Positions 7,390 through 16,408 of a DNA stretch of 64,000 nucleotides are shown here, in pieces; position 1 is the first letter of the stretch; the number at the start of each line of letters is the position of its first letter. The notes under the pieces were generated by a model. That model did not search any database. It was given only the letters and a program-made list of their open reading frames with translations, and was not told the origin of the DNA. The position numbers were made by a program, and so were the translations under genes. The DNA comes from Leucobacter chironomi DSM 19883 (GTDB taxonomy: Bacteria; Actinomycetota; Actinomycetes; Actinomycetales; Microbacteriaceae), in assembly GCF_000421845.1 (NCBI RefSeq), contig NZ_ATXU01000002.1:124001-188000 (forward strand). The letters run 5' to 3'.

Positions 7390-9354
7390 ATGACTTCGAA
7401 GGACCAGCAGGACGAGGGCGCCGCGCGCCCGGATCGTGAACCGCCCCACCCCGAGGAGAGCGGCGACGGCGGCGAGGTTCCGCCGGAGACGCTTGCGGAG
7501 GCCGTGCTCGCCTCCGAGGCGGAGCTCGTCGAGCAGCTGAGCCGGGTGGCCGCCGCGATCCCCTCCGACCCGGATCTGCCGGTCACCGTGCACCTGCCGC
7601 AGTCCGTGCAGATCGCCGAAGACGACTCCGACGCGCGCATCACCGAGAAGCTGCGGCGCCACGGGGTGCGCATCGGGCGCGGCATGATCTCACCGCGGGT
7701 CTTCTGGCCCGCGCTCATCGTGATCCTGCTCGTCTCGCTGTTCGCGATTCTCGCCCCCTCCCTCGCCGAAGGCGTCTTCACCGCCGTGCAGAGCTGGATC
7801 GTCGAGAACCTCGGCTGGTACTACATGATCATCGTGGCCGTGTTCATCGTGGTGGCGGTCGGCATCGCGTGCTCGCGGCTCGGGCGGATCCGCCTCGGCC
7901 GCGATGACGATGTCCCCGAGTTCGGCGCGCTCTCGTGGTTCGCGATGCTGTTCGCCGCCGGTATGGGCATCGGTCTCGTCTTCTACGGCGTGGGCGAACC
8001 GCTCACCTACGCGACGGTGCAGCCGAAGCCCGGCTGGGAGGGCGACCAGGCCGAGCTCGCCGGTCTCGCCATGGCGCAGACCTTCGTGCACTGGGGCCTG
8101 CACCCGTGGGCCATCTACGCGGTCATCGGGCTCGCGATCGCGTACGCGATTCACCGCCGCGGCCGGCCCGTGTCCATCCGCTGGTCGCTCGAACCCCTCT
8201 TCGGCGAGCGCGTGAAGGGCTGGGTGGGCGACGTGATCGACGTGCTCGCGATCTTCGGCACCGTCTTCGGCGTCGCGACCTCGCTGGGCCTCGGCGTGCA
8301 GCAGATCTCCGCGGGCATGGCCGAGATCGGGGTCGTCGACCGGGCGAGCAACACGCTGCTCGTGGTGCTCATCCTCGTCATCACCCTCATCGCCATGTTC
8401 TCGGTGATCAGCGGCATCGGCGCCGGCATGAAGTGGCTCTCGAACATCAACCTGTCGATGGCGGGCCTGCTGCTCATCAGCGTGCTGCTGCTCGGGCCGA
8501 CCCTGTTCCTGCTGCAGAACCTCACGGAGTCGATCGGCTTCTATCTCGCGAACGCGCTGCAGATGACCTTCGACGTGGGCGCCTACCAGCGCTCGCCCGA
8601 GGCCACGAGCTGGTTCTCCGGCTGGACGATCTTCTACTGGGGCTGGTGGATCTCGTGGTCGCCGTTCGTGGGCATCTTCATCGCCCGCATCTCGCGCGGC
8701 CGCACCGTGCGCGAGTTCATCGCCGGAGTGCTGCTCGCCCCCACGCTCGTCGGCGTCGTGTGGTTCTCGGTGATGGGCGGTGCGGGTCTCTACCGGCAGC
8801 TCTTCGGCGCCGGCGACCTCGTCGAGAACGGTGAGGTGCACGTCGAGAGCGCCCTCTTCAAGGTGCTCGGCGACTTGCCCTTCGGCACGGTGTTCTCCGT
8901 GCTCGGGATCCTGCTCATCGCGATCTTCTTCATCACGTCATCGGATTCGGGATCGCTGGTGGTCGACATGCTCGCCTCGGGCGGCCACCCCAACCCGCCC
9001 ACCTGGTCGCGGGTGCTGTGGTCGGTGCTCGAGGGAGTCGTGGCGATCGCCCTGCTGCTCGCCGGCGGACTGCAATCGCTGCAGGCGGCGGCGCTCGCGA
9101 CCGCATTGCCGTTCAGCGTGGTGCTGCTGCTCATGAGCTGGTCGACGCTGCGCGCGCTGCGCATCGACCATCGGGTGCTAGAACGCGCCGAGCGCATCGA
9201 GCGCCTCGACAGAGTCACCGAGCACATCTCGAACGAGCTGGCGGGCACGATCACCGACATCCCCGAACTCGAATCGTGGGTCGACGACCGCATCGACTAC
9301 CGCATCTCGCGCACCAGGGGCGCCTTCGGGCGCAAAGCGGGGGAGAAGCGATAG
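7390..9354 (+). CDS. BCCT-family compatible-solute transporter
   Basis: A 654-residue betaine/carnitine/choline transporter. A cytoplasmic N-terminal extension of about 95 residues, acidic and Pro/Glu-rich, precedes twelve membrane helices. Family motifs are the glycine-rich AGMGIGLVFYGVGEP helix that lines the sodium/substrate path and the aromatic WGWWISWSPFVG helix that forms the betaine-binding box. The C-terminal tail is charged (DHRVLERAERIERLDR), like the osmosensing tail of BetP. Members import glycine betaine or related solutes with Na+ and are often activated by osmotic stress. The ATG at 7390 follows GGAGGGG. It is divergent from mntA and stands alone. Exact substrate is not assigned. 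Confidence 0.9.
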   Translation: MTSKDQQDEGAARPDREPPHPEESGDGGEVPPETLAEAVLASEAELVEQLSRVAAAIPSDPDLPVTVHLPQSVQIAEDDSDARITEKLRRHGVRIGRGMISPRVFWPALIVILLVSLFAILAPSLAEGVFTAVQSWIVENLGWYYMIIVAVFIVVAVGIACSRLGRIRLGRDDDVPEFGALSWFAMLFAAGMGIGLVFYGVGEPLTYATVQPKPGWEGDQAELAGLAMAQTFVHWGLHPWAIYAVIGLAIAYAIHRRGRPVSIRWSLEPLFGERVKGWVGDVIDVLAIFGTVFGVATSLGLGVQQISAGMAEIGVVDRASNTLLVVLILVITLIAMFSVISGIGAGMKWLSNINLSMAGLLLISVLLLGPTLFLLQNLTESIGFYLANALQMTFDVGAYQRSPEATSWFSGWTIFYWGWWISWSPFVGIFIARISRGRTVREFIAGVLLAPTLVGVVWFSVMGGAGLYRQLFGAGDLVENGEVHVESALFKVLGDLPFGTVFSVLGILLIAIFFITSSDSGSLVVDMLASGGHPNPPTWSRVLWSVLEGVVAIALLLAGGLQSLQAAALATALPFSVVLLLMSWSTLRALRIDHRVLERAERIERLDRVTEHISNELAGTITDIPELESWVDDRIDYRISRTRGAFGRKAGEKR

Positions 9355-9427
9355 GGTGCGTCTCGCGGATCGTTGCCGTTCTCTGCCGCGGGGGCCGGCA
9401 GCCGAGATGAGAAGTCGAACGAACGAC

Positions 9428-9456
9428 TTGTTTTCTTGACCAGGGCAATCTAGTGT
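9428..9456 (+). promoter_or_regulatory. promoter of the 185-residue unknown gene, leaderless
   Basis: TTGTTT (9428-9433) and TAGTGT (9451-9456) are spaced by 17 bases. The -10 box ends six bases before the ATG at 9463, so the transcript probably starts at the start codon. Confidence 0.65.
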
Positions 9457-9462
9457 GGATCC

Positions 9463-10020
9463 ATGGCTTTCAGCGGTCTCGGCGCACTAGTGGATCAGCA
9501 GGTTCGGGCGATGAAGTCGCGCGATGTGGTGTCCTACCAGGTCACCGGTGGTTCCGCTCCCGGGATGTACGTGGACTTTCCTCTCAGGGGCGCTGTGAGC
9601 TTCGCCTGGGTCGGATATCGAGCTTCCCATCCGGATGCCACGACCGCCGCGATCGTGGCGACTGCGCCGATAGCCGATCTCGACGTTCTGCTCTTCGATC
9701 GACTCGGGCTGAAGCATCGGACGACATGGTCCGAGGCCGGTACGACGGTCCTCTTCGAAGGGACCGAGGGCGTCCAGGAGGTTCGCGTCTGGGCGGCTGA
9801 CAGCACGCATCTCGTGGCCGTTGCCGCCGACGGCGAGGTCGGGGTCGTGCTCCTCGCCCGAGGGGACTCGCACCCGGTCGCCGGTCAGCGGATCACGAGG
9901 GTGACGGCCCCGGATCCGTTCATCGACGAGTGGGCGACGGTGGTGCTGAGGGAGCCCGCGCGCTCCGCGGGCCACGGTCGCACCGGCGTCGAGCCCCCTA
10001 CATCCACTTCTTCAGCTTGA
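9463..10020 (+). CDS. hypothetical protein, 185 residues
   Basis: I do not recognise a family. The protein is soluble, with no signal peptide or membrane helix, and reads as alternating short strands (YVDFPLRGAVSFAWVGY, AAIVATAPIADLDVLLFD), suggesting a beta-rich fold. The base and codon use is less GC-extreme than in its neighbours, with more GAT, GAA, CAT and TCC-type codons, which could mean recent transfer. It has its own leaderless promoter. The 3' end overlaps the end of the convergent corA gene by 23 bases, and the last 20 residues are Ser/Thr/Pro-rich tail. Confidence 0.65.
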   Translation: MAFSGLGALVDQQVRAMKSRDVVSYQVTGGSAPGMYVDFPLRGAVSFAWVGYRASHPDATTAAIVATAPIADLDVLLFDRLGLKHRTTWSEAGTTVLFEGTEGVQEVRVWAADSTHLVAVAADGEVGVVLLARGDSHPVAGQRITRVTAPDPFIDEWATVVLREPARSAGHGRTGVEPPTSTSSA

Positions 10021-11095
10021 ACACCACGTACAGCAGCGCCGCGAACCCGACCATCCCGCCCACGGCGAGCGGATACCCGGCGGCCCAGTGCAACTCGGGC
10101 ATGAGGTCGAAGTTCATGCCGTAGACCGCGGCGATGAGGGTCGGCGCGAAGAGGATCGCCGCCCAACCCGAGATCTTCTTCATGTCCTCGTTCTGGCGCT
10201 GCGCCACGAGCGTGGCGTTGACGTTGAGGATCTGCGAGAGCGCGTCGCGCAGCTCGGTCGTCTCGGTGACGACGCGGGTGAGGTGGTCGGCGACGTCCTG
10301 CAGGTAGGCCTGCAGGGGGTCGGGGATCGCGTACTTGTCGGCGCCCTGCTGCAGGCGATGCACGACGCGGGTGAGCGCGGTGGTGGCGTGGAGCACGTCG
10401 ATCACCTCCTGGCTGAGGTGGTAGATGCGTTCGGCCGCGGCGGCGTCGCCGCTGAACACCTGGCGCTCGATCTGCTCCTTGTCGGTCTGCACCCCGTCGA
10501 GCACGGGGAAGTAGCCGTCGACGATCGTGTCGAGCAGCTGGTACACGATGCCCTCGGGGCCGAGTCGCAGCAGTTGCTCGTTCTCCAGCAGCCGGGCGCC
10601 CTCGCCGAGCGGGGCGCCCGGCGGTGCGACGGCGCCGGAGGCGATTTCGGTGCCGTCGGCGAGCCTCCCGTCCTGGCAGACGATCACCACCGCGCGCGGC
10701 CGCACGAGCAGGTGGAACTCGCTGAACTCCACCTCCTCGATCTCGTCGATGTACCGGGCCGAGCGCAGCACGAGGAACAGCACCTCGCCGTAGCGCTCGA
10801 GCTTGGGCCGCTGCCCGGCGTGCAGCAGATCCTCGACCAGCAACGGGTGCAGCTGCCACGCGGAGGCTAGCTCGGCGATGCTCTCGGGCGTGGGGGCGGC
10901 CATCACCGTGAGCGCCAGGTGCGAGGGATCGGCCCGAGTGAAAGCGAGAGACGCCTCGGGAGGGGCGCCGACTGCGAGCGGCTGCGGATGGCCGTCGACG
11001 ATGTGCCGGGTCAGTGCCGGTGCGGCCGTCGTCGCCGTCGGGGTGACGCTGCGCGCCCGATCCCGTGCCGCGCGCTTCAGTCGGTGCTCTGCCAC
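9998..11095 (-). CDS. corA: CorA-family Mg/Co transport protein
   Basis: A 365-residue CorA-type divalent cation channel. The long N-terminal cytoplasmic alpha/beta domain carries typical text (HPLLVEDLLHAGQRPKLERYGEVLFLVLR), followed by the helical stalk and two C-terminal membrane helices. The signature YGMNF follows the first of them and forms the outer mouth of the pore; the C-terminus KLKKWM gives the basic ring. Two GTG starts compete: 11101 has AAAGGG directly against it, whereas 11095 has AAAGGG six bases upstream, so I choose 11095. Family members form pentamers that let Mg2+ into the cell. The gene stands alone, with a short leader. Confidence 0.9.
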   Translation of the reverse strand: MAEHRLKRAARDRARSVTPTATTAAPALTRHIVDGHPQPLAVGAPPEASLAFTRADPSHLALTVMAAPTPESIAELASAWQLHPLLVEDLLHAGQRPKLERYGEVLFLVLRSARYIDEIEEVEFSEFHLLVRPRAVVIVCQDGRLADGTEIASGAVAPPGAPLGEGARLLENEQLLRLGPEGIVYQLLDTIVDGYFPVLDGVQTDKEQIERQVFSGDAAAAERIYHLSQEVIDVLHATTALTRVVHRLQQGADKYAIPDPLQAYLQDVADHLTRVVTETTELRDALSQILNVNATLVAQRQNEDMKKISGWAAILFAPTLIAAVYGMNFDLMPELHWAAGYPLAVGGMVGFAALLYVVFKLKKWM

Positions 11096-11123
11096 GCCCA
11101 CCCCTTTCGTCGAACCGTCTGGC

Positions 11124-11129
11124 AGTGTA
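11124..11129 (-). promoter_or_regulatory. corA -10 box TACACT
   Basis: TACACT on the minus strand sits 28 bases before the corA GTG at 11095, leaving a leader of about 20 bases that ends in the AAAGGG ribosome site. There is no room for an M-box type Mg riboswitch. Confidence 0.55.
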
Positions 11130-11152
11130 TCCCGAACGGGCGGACGACCGGG

Positions 11153-12049
11153 CTAGCCGGCGAGCGCCGCCGACACCGCCCGCTCGACCGTGGGATGCTC
11201 GAACGCGAAGCCCGAGCCCTCCAGCACGGTGGGCAGCACCCGGGCGTCGGCGAGCAGCAGCGAGTCGGCGGCGTCGCGCCCGAGGCCGAGGCGCAGCGCC
11301 CACGGGGGCGCGGGCAGCAGGAAGGGGCGGTGCAGCTGCCGCGCCAGCTCCCGACCGATGTCGTTCGCAGATGCGGCGTGCGGCCCGCAGAGATTCACCG
11401 GGCCTTCGATGTCGGCCGTGATGAGATGGCGGATCGCCCGCACTTCGTCGTCGAGCGAGATCCAGGGCCAGAGCTGCGTGCCGGCGCCCAGTGGCCCGCT
11501 CAGCCCCGCCCGCGTGAGGGCGAGCAGCGGCTTCAGCACTCCCTCGGCGTGCAGCAGGGGAGCGGTGCGCAGCAGCACCACTCGGGTCTCCCGCCCCGCG
11601 GCGCGGGCCTCCCGCTCCCACGCCCCGCTCAGCTCGGCGAGGAAGGTGCCGCCCTGCGGGCTCGCCTCGTCGAGCGTCTCGCCCGGCCGGTCGCCGTAGT
11701 AGCCGACCGCCGAGGCGCAGAGGAACGCGGGGGCTCGTCCACCGAGGCTGCGCAGCGCGGTCGCAAGCGTGCGGGTGGGGATCAGCCGCGACTCGCGCAG
11801 CGTGCGGCGGTACCCGGCCGTCCAGGGCAGCCGGCCGATGCTCGCCCCGTTGAGGCACACCACCGCATCGGCGCCGTCGAGCACCGCTGGATCGAGCGGG
11901 CGGCCATCGGTGAGCCACTCGACCTCGTGCGGGCCTCGCGCGGGTCGCCGCACGAGGTGCGTGATCCGCCGCCCCTCGGCCTGCAGCAGCCAGGTGAGCG
12001 CCCCGCCGATCAACCCGGAACCTCCCGCGATCACCACGTGTCCGTCCAT
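11153..12049 (-). CDS. TIGR01777-family NAD(P)-binding epimerase-like protein
   Basis: A 298-residue member of the SDR39U1/TIGR01777 family (YfcH-like), extended short-chain dehydrogenases related to nucleotide-sugar epimerases; the reaction is not established. The start VVIAGGSGLIGGAL is the nucleotide-binding glycine motif, CLNGASIG follows, and CASAVGYYGD holds the family Ser and Tyr. The C-terminal part (LLPAPPWALRLGLGRDAADSLL) is the conserved DUF1731 end of the family. The ATG at 12047-12049 has GAAGGGGGG upstream. It lies 58 bases from corA on the same strand and is divergent from selO. Confidence 0.85.
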   Translation of the reverse strand: MDGHVVIAGGSGLIGGALTWLLQAEGRRITHLVRRPARGPHEVEWLTDGRPLDPAVLDGADAVVCLNGASIGRLPWTAGYRRTLRESRLIPTRTLATALRSLGGRAPAFLCASAVGYYGDRPGETLDEASPQGGTFLAELSGAWEREARAAGRETRVVLLRTAPLLHAEGVLKPLLALTRAGLSGPLGAGTQLWPWISLDDEVRAIRHLITADIEGPVNLCGPHAASANDIGRELARQLHRPFLLPAPPWALRLGLGRDAADSLLLADARVLPTVLEGSGFAFEHPTVERAVSAALAG

Positions 12050-12163
12050 GATGCGCCCCCCTTCGCCTGCCACGATCCTAACTCCGGGTGCTGCGAGCGC
12101 GGCAGGGGGGCGGCCTCGTCGTGCTGAGCCCGGCTCCCTGAACGCGAGGGGAGGAAGCGGGCG

Positions 12164-12169
12164 TAGCCT
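12164..12169 (+). promoter_or_regulatory. selO -10 box TAGCCT, leaderless
   Basis: TAGCCT ends six bases before the ATG at 12176, so the selO transcript probably starts at its start codon. Confidence 0.55.
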
Positions 12170-12175
12170 CGGAGC

Positions 12176-13798
12176 ATGCGCATCCCAGTCCAGCCCGCCG
12201 CAGTCCCCGCGGCAGCCTCCCACCCGGAGACTGCGAGCGTCCGGCCGATCGACAATCCGCTCGACCGGCCCCTCGGCTCCGCCTTCGCCGAACGACTGCC
12301 CGAACTCGCGCTGCCCTGGCAGGCGATGCGGCCCGAACAGCCCGCGATCCTCGCCCTCAACGAACCGCTCGCGCGGGAACTCGGCCTCGACCCCGAGCAG
12401 CTGCGCGGCGAAGGGGGCACCCGCTGGCTGATCGGCGGCGACCACCCCGACGGCAGCCGTCACGTCGCCCAGGCCTACGCCGGGCACCAGTTCGGCACCT
12501 ACACCCCGCGACTCGGCGACGGCCGCGCCCTGCTGCTCGGCGACATCGCCGACACCCGCGGGAAGCTGCACGAACTGCACCTCAAAGGATCCGGCCGCAC
12601 CCCCTTCGCGAGAGGCGCCGACGGCCTCGCCGCCGTCGGCCCCATGCTGCGCGAGTACCTGATGGGGGAGGCGATGCACGCCCTCGGCATCCCCACCACC
12701 CGCGCGCTCGCCGTCGTCGCCACCGGCCAGCGCGTCATGCGCGACGAAGTCTTCGACCCCCTGCCGGGCGCCGTGCTCACGAGGGTGGCGAGCAGCCATC
12801 TGCGCGTGGGCACCTTTCAGTACGCGCGCGCTCTCGGCGACACCGAGGTGCTGCGCCGCCTCGCCGACCTGGCGATCGACCGGCACTACCCCGCACTCGC
12901 GGAGAGCGACAGCCGGTACCTGGGGCTGCTCATCGCGGTGGTCGAAGCGCAGGCGCGCCTCGTCGCCTCATGGGTGCTCGTCGGATTCGTGCACGGCGTC
13001 ATGAACACCGACAACACCACCATCTCGGGCGAGACCATCGACTACGGGCCCTGCGCCTTCCTCGACGCCTACGACCCCGCCGCGGTGTTCAGCTCCATCG
13101 ACCACCGGGGCCGCTACGCCTACGGGGCGCAGCCCGTCATCGCGGGCTGGAACGTCACCCGCTTCGCCGAAACCCTGCTGCCGCTCATCGCCGAGGAGAC
13201 CGACGGGGACCCCGCCACCGCCGAGCGCTTGGCCGTCGCCGCACTGCAAGACTTCGGGCGCGCCTACGACGACGCGTGGATCGCCGGCGTGCGGGCCAAG
13301 CTCGGGCTCGCCGCGAATCCCATCGATGACGACGAGGTGGTCGCGCTCGCCGCCGAGCTGCTGCAGGAGCTGGCAGCGGGGCGGATCGACTACACGCGCG
13401 CCTTTCGCGCGCTCGCCGAGACCGCACGCTCGGCGGCGGGCGGGGGCGCTGGTGGTGCTGGCGGTGCTGGTGGTGCTGGCGCTCGGGGTGCTGGCAGTGT
13501 AGGGTCCGCGATCCGCTATGAGGAACTGCTCGGCGAGCACGGCGGTGCCGGCCAGTGGCTGGGGCGCTGGCTGGCGCGCCGCCCCGATCCCGACGCCATG
13601 GACGCCGTGAACCCGCTCTACATCGCACGCAATCACCTCGTCGACGCGGCGCTCGTCGCCGCGACCGAGGGCGACCTGGCGCCTTTCGAGGCGGCGCTCG
13701 ACGCCGTGATGCGACCCTTCGAACCGCGGCCGGGCCTCGAGGCCTACGCGCTCCCCGGCCCGCCGGGCCGCCCCCACGTCACCTACTGCGGCACCTAG
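12176..13798 (+). CDS. selO: SelO-family protein AMPylator (YdiU/UPF0061)
   Basis: A 540-residue SelO pseudokinase. Family work shows SelO transfers AMP to Ser/Thr/Tyr of protein substrates in redox stress. Visible family text is [19 protein letters not shown], the [15 protein letters not shown] loop, [18 protein letters not shown], and the metal/catalytic region [11 protein letters not shown] followed by [10 protein letters not shown]. The C-terminus ends TYCGT, matching the usual Cys near the end, where eukaryotic forms have selenocysteine. Odd feature: residues about 421-441 are a Gly/Ala tandem run (13438-13500), inserted before the C-terminal helical part. Its own leaderless promoter is present. 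Length otherwise fits the family. Confidence 0.93.
   Translation: MRIPVQPAAVPAAASHPETASVRPIDNPLDRPLGSAFAERLPELALPWQAMRPEQPAILALNEPLARELGLDPEQLRGEGGTRWLIGGDHPDGSRHVAQAYAGHQFGTYTPRLGDGRALLLGDIADTRGKLHELHLKGSGRTPFARGADGLAAVGPMLREYLMGEAMHALGIPTTRALAVVATGQRVMRDEVFDPLPGAVLTRVASSHLRVGTFQYARALGDTEVLRRLADLAIDRHYPALAESDSRYLGLLIAVVEAQARLVASWVLVGFVHGVMNTDNTTISGETIDYGPCAFLDAYDPAAVFSSIDHRGRYAYGAQPVIAGWNVTRFAETLLPLIAEETDGDPATAERLAVAALQDFGRAYDDAWIAGVRAKLGLAANPIDDDEVVALAAELLQELAAGRIDYTRAFRALAETARSAAGGGAGGAGGAGGAGARGAGSVGSAIRYEELLGEHGGAGQWLGRWLARRPDPDAMDAVNPLYIARNHLVDAALVAATEGDLAPFEAALDAVMRPFEPRPGLEAYALPGPPGRPHVTYCGT
13438..13500 (+). repeat. GGTGCTGGC-type microsatellite inside selO
   Basis: Near-perfect 9-base units (GGTGCTGGC/GGTGCTGGT) encode an uninterrupted Gly-Gly-Ala run in the SelO protein. 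Codon choice (GGT, GCT) differs from the GGC/GCC used around it, as expected for recent slippage expansion. Confidence 0.9.
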
Positions 13799-13960
13799 GG
13801 CAGCGCCTGCCCTCCCGGCTACGTCAGCGTCGCCCGGGGTCGAGAGGAGGATTTCGCACGGGTGCAGTGGTCCGCGAGCTGCGAAACCCGCCTTTCGGGA
13901 TACCCGCGGGGCTGGGCGGGAAGAAGGGTGGAAGCGGGGCGGAGTGCACTGATCCGCTGC

Positions 13961-14485
13961 TCAGGAGGTGGTGGCGAGCTCCTGCAGGGTGCCGCTCTCG
14001 AACCGGCGCCACCTGACGTCGTCGGAGTCGCGGAACGCGAGCGAGGTGATGCGGCGGCGCTTCGACTTGGTGATGGGCCTGATCTCGTTCTCGAATGACC
14101 CGATCTCGGAGGGGTAGGACCACACCCACTTCTCTGCGGTCTCGGCCAGGTAGTAGTCACCGGGAGGGAGCACCGTGAACGTCGCGGGCGACAACGGTTC
14201 GCCTGCTTTGCCGGTGATCTCGACGCGCACGTCGAAGATCATCTCCGAGGAGGAGTTCGAGATCACCATGCCGTATGAGCATTCGCGGTCGTCGGCGTCG
14301 ATCTCCGCGGCGACCCACGCCGAGATGGCGCGGGCCTGCGTGCGCTTCCGGTTCTGCGCCGCGGCCTGATCGCGAGCCGATTCGACTTGGAACAGCGACT
14401 TCGCCTGCAGGGCCGCCCCAGTCGCCGCCACGAGGGCGCCGACTGCCGCGAACGCCGAGATCCACTCGGGAGAGGTTCCTATCAT
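13961..14485 (-). CDS. hypothetical membrane-anchored protein, 174 residues
   Basis: I do not recognise the family. The N-terminus (residues about 6-28, EWISAFAAVGALVAATGAAL) is one membrane helix, followed by a charged Gln/Arg-rich helix likely to be coiled coil, then a beta-rich domain with VISNSSSEMIFDVRVEITG that resembles the layout of phage or plasmid-borne membrane proteins of unknown role. The C-terminal part has a basic patch KSKRRR. The ATG at 14483-14485 lacks a strong ribosome site. Base composition is lower in GC than the neighbours, hinting at transfer. It stands alone between selO and fabG. Confidence 0.65.
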   Translation of the reverse strand: MIGTSPEWISAFAAVGALVAATGAALQAKSLFQVESARDQAAAQNRKRTQARAISAWVAAEIDADDRECSYGMVISNSSSEMIFDVRVEITGKAGEPLSPATFTVLPPGDYYLAETAEKWVWSYPSEIGSFENEIRPITKSKRRRITSLAFRDSDDVRWRRFESGTLQELATTS

Positions 14486-14621
14486 GCTGTCCACTTTAGG
14501 GGCAATCGCTATCTCTTTGCTCGTATATATCTGTGCATCCCGCGCCCCGGTGACCATCTCTGTGTCTTGCCCCGCATGATCGCTCCCGGTGCCCCGCCCC
14601 ACCTCGCGGCGCGCTGTTGAC

Positions 14622-14670
14622 AGGCGAGTTTCGCATGAGGTGAGCCCCCTGTGGCCTGCGAAATCCGCCT
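14622..14670. repeat. inverted repeat, 14-bp arms
   Basis: Arms 14622-14635 (AGGCGAGTTTCGCA) and 14657-14670 (TGCGAAATCCGCCT) pair at 12 of 14 positions with a 21-base loop. A related core, TGCGAAACCCGCCT, also occurs once on the other side of the membrane-protein gene near 13880, so the gene is flanked by similar sequence. Confidence 0.7.
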
Positions 14671-14813
14671 CTCGCCGAGCAGGGCGGCGCCAGGTGGGGC
14701 GGGGCGGGCAAGAGCAGACGGACGAGGCGGGAACGGAGGAGGGCGAGGCAGGGCGGCGAGCCGGGTGGAGCACGACGAGGGCGGGCAGCACCCTTCGGGC
14801 CAGACGGGAGGGG

Positions 14814-14819
14814 TAACCT
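14814..14819 (+). promoter_or_regulatory. -10 box TAACCT for the fabG-like gene
   Basis: TAACCT lies 34 bases before the ATG, followed by a short leader with an AAGGGAG ribosome site. Confidence 0.5.
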
Positions 14820-14853
14820 GAGCGGAGGAAGCAGGCGCGCAAGGGAGCGGATC

Positions 14854-15615
14854 ATGGACACACTTCGGCCTCGGACGGCGATCGTCACCGGAGCGGCCCG
14901 CGGGCTCGGACGCGCGATCGCCCTCGAACTCGCGCGGCGCGGCGCGCAGCTCGCGCTCTTCGACCTCGATCTCGACGGTGTGACGGAGACCGCTCAGCTG
15001 ATTCGCGGCTCGGGCGGCGAGGCCGCGGCGTTCGCCGTCGACGTCAGCGACGAGCAGAGTGTGCGAGACGGGGTGGCGGGCGTCGCCGAGCGCCTCGGGC
15101 CGCCGCTGATCCTCGTGAACAACGCGGGTGTGCTGCGCGACGACCTGCTGTTCAAGATGCCCGTCGAGAACTGGGACACGATCATGAACGTGCACCTGCG
15201 CGGCGCATTCCTGCTGAGCCGTGAGGCGCAGCAGCACATGGTGGATCACGGTTGGGGGCGGATCGTGAACATCTCCAGCACCTCGGCGCTCGGCAACGCT
15301 GGGCAGGCGAACTACTCGGCGGCCAAGGCCGGCATCCAGGGGCTCACGAAGACGCTCGCGCTCGAACTCGGCCGCTTCGGGATCACCGCCAACGCGGTCG
15401 CGCCGGGGTTCACGGTCACCGACATGACCCGTTCGGTCGCCGAGCGCCTGGGCATCGGCTTCGACGAGCTCGTCGCGCGCGAGGCCGCGGCGGTGCCGGT
15501 GCGGCGCGTGGGCACTCCCGAGGACATCGCGCACGCGGTCGCCTTCTTCGCCGACGAGGCGAGCGGATTCGTGTCGGGTCAGGTGCTCTACGTGGCGGGC
15601 GGTCCGCGCGGCTGA
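14854..15615 (+). CDS. FabG-like 3-oxoacyl-ACP reductase / SDR
   Basis: A 253-residue classical SDR closest in wording to FabG. The nucleotide motif TGAARGLGRAI lies near residues 12-22, NNAG near 88-91, and the catalytic ISSTSALGNAGQANYSAAKAG gives Ser, Tyr and Lys. Asp at the end of strand two (ALFDLDLDG) suggests NAD(H) rather than NADPH. FabG enzymes reduce 3-oxoacyl-ACP in fatty acid synthesis, but stand-alone paralogs like this one often act in catabolism or polyester pathways, so the substrate is open. A bidirectional terminator follows at once. No fatty acid genes are adjacent. Confidence 0.85.
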   Translation: MDTLRPRTAIVTGAARGLGRAIALELARRGAQLALFDLDLDGVTETAQLIRGSGGEAAAFAVDVSDEQSVRDGVAGVAERLGPPLILVNNAGVLRDDLLFKMPVENWDTIMNVHLRGAFLLSREAQQHMVDHGWGRIVNISSTSALGNAGQANYSAAKAGIQGLTKTLALELGRFGITANAVAPGFTVTDMTRSVAERLGIGFDELVAREAAAVPVRRVGTPEDIAHAVAFFADEASGFVSGQVLYVAGGPRG

Positions 15616-15630
15616 AGCGGTGACGCGGAC

Positions 15631-15679
15631 GCGGCAGGGCGTCCGGCCCGCCCCGAGGGAGCTCCGGACGCCCTGCCGC
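15631..15679. terminator. bidirectional hairpin terminator
   Basis: Exact 16-bp arms at 15631-15646 and 15664-15679 (GCGGCAGGGCGTCCGG and its complement) lie between the converging fabG-like and DJ-1/PfpI genes. No T-tract is present on either side. Confidence 0.75.
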
Positions 15680-15689
15680 GGGGAGCCCG

Positions 15690-16238
15690 TTACGGGGTCT
15701 GCCCGCGGTGCTTGCCCTCGGCGATCTCCTCGACGAGTTTCGCGTTGAAGGCGGGCAGGTCGTCGGGGGTGCGGCTCGTGACGAGGCCCTGATCCACCAC
15801 CACCTCTTCGTCCACCCACGTCGCGCCGGCATTGCGCAGGTCGGTGCGCAGGCTCGGGTAGGAGGTGACGGTGCGGCCCTGCAGCACGTCGGCGTCGGCG
15901 AGGATCCAGCCGCCGTGGCAGATTGCGGCGACCGGTTTGTGCTGCTCGAAGAAGTCGCGCGTGAACGCCACCGCGTGCTCATCGAGCCGGATGCGGTCGC
16001 CGTTCACCACGCCGCCCGGCAGCACGAGCGCGTCGTAGTCGGCGGCGCTCGCGTCGGCGGACGACCGGCTCACGATGGTCTCGTGCCCGTTCTTGCCGCG
16101 GATCGTGCCCGTGTTCGTCGAGACGATGTCGACCTCGGCGCCGTGCTCCTTCACTGCGGACAGCGGTTCGGTCAGCTCGGAGTCCTCGAAGCCGTTCGTG
16201 GCGAGGATCGCTACGCGCTTCCCGGTCAGGTGCGTCAT
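15690..16238 (-). CDS. DJ-1/PfpI-family protein (type 1 glutamine amidotransferase-like)
   Basis: A 182-residue DJ-1/PfpI protein, the group that includes intracellular protease PfpI, YhbO deglycase and general stress proteins. The nucleophile elbow AICHGGWIL holds the catalytic Cys-His pair, and an acidic partner Glu lies in TNGFEDSEL. Members act on glyoxal-modified proteins or have stress roles; activity here is not proven. A start upstream exists, but the ATG at 16236-16238 has TTGGGAGAA with good spacing and matches the family N-terminus (KRVAILATNGFE). It converges with the fabG-like gene and is divergent from the NAD-binding protein gene. Confidence 0.88.
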   Translation of the reverse strand: MTHLTGKRVAILATNGFEDSELTEPLSAVKEHGAEVDIVSTNTGTIRGKNGHETIVSRSSADASAADYDALVLPGGVVNGDRIRLDEHAVAFTRDFFEQHKPVAAICHGGWILADADVLQGRTVTSYPSLRTDLRNAGATWVDEEVVVDQGLVTSRTPDDLPAFNAKLVEEIAEGKHRGQTP

Positions 16239-16365
16239 GGTGTTCTCCCAATCTCGTTGCGTGCATCGGATCATCACCAGTCAACCGTCTCGGCGGCTGG
16301 GCGGGCACCCCGTTGCGTTGCCGTGCACGAGTCGCTATCTTGCGGGAGGCGCACGGTTCGCGGCA

Positions 16366-16408
16366 CCCGGCTCGTGATCCGGTTGCGCCCGGCTCGTGAT
16401 CCGGTTGC
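16366..16408. repeat. 21-bp direct repeat, two copies
   Basis: CCCGGCTCGTGATCCGGTTGC at 16366-16386 recurs exactly at 16388-16408. A second shared motif, GGCACCCCGTTGCG, occurs near 16304 and near 16419 in the same intergenic gap, so the region is a small mosaic of duplications. Confidence 0.9.

Larger units (their letters stand above)
14486..14853. other. 368-base intergenic region
   Basis: I see no gene here. It holds an AT-richer stretch near 14510-14535 that may carry the promoter of the minus-strand membrane protein, an imperfect inverted repeat at 14622-14670, several GGGCGGGC-type runs, and the promoter of the fabG-like gene at 14814. Confidence 0.6.

Noticed and set aside
11096-11152. 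Mg riboswitch (M-box) upstream of corA
   Set aside because: The leader between the TACACT box and the start is about 20 bases, far too short.
14486-14853. Possible small RNA or tRNA in the 368-base gap
   Set aside because: I found no cloverleaf arms or CCA end, and the only structured element is the imperfect inverted repeat.
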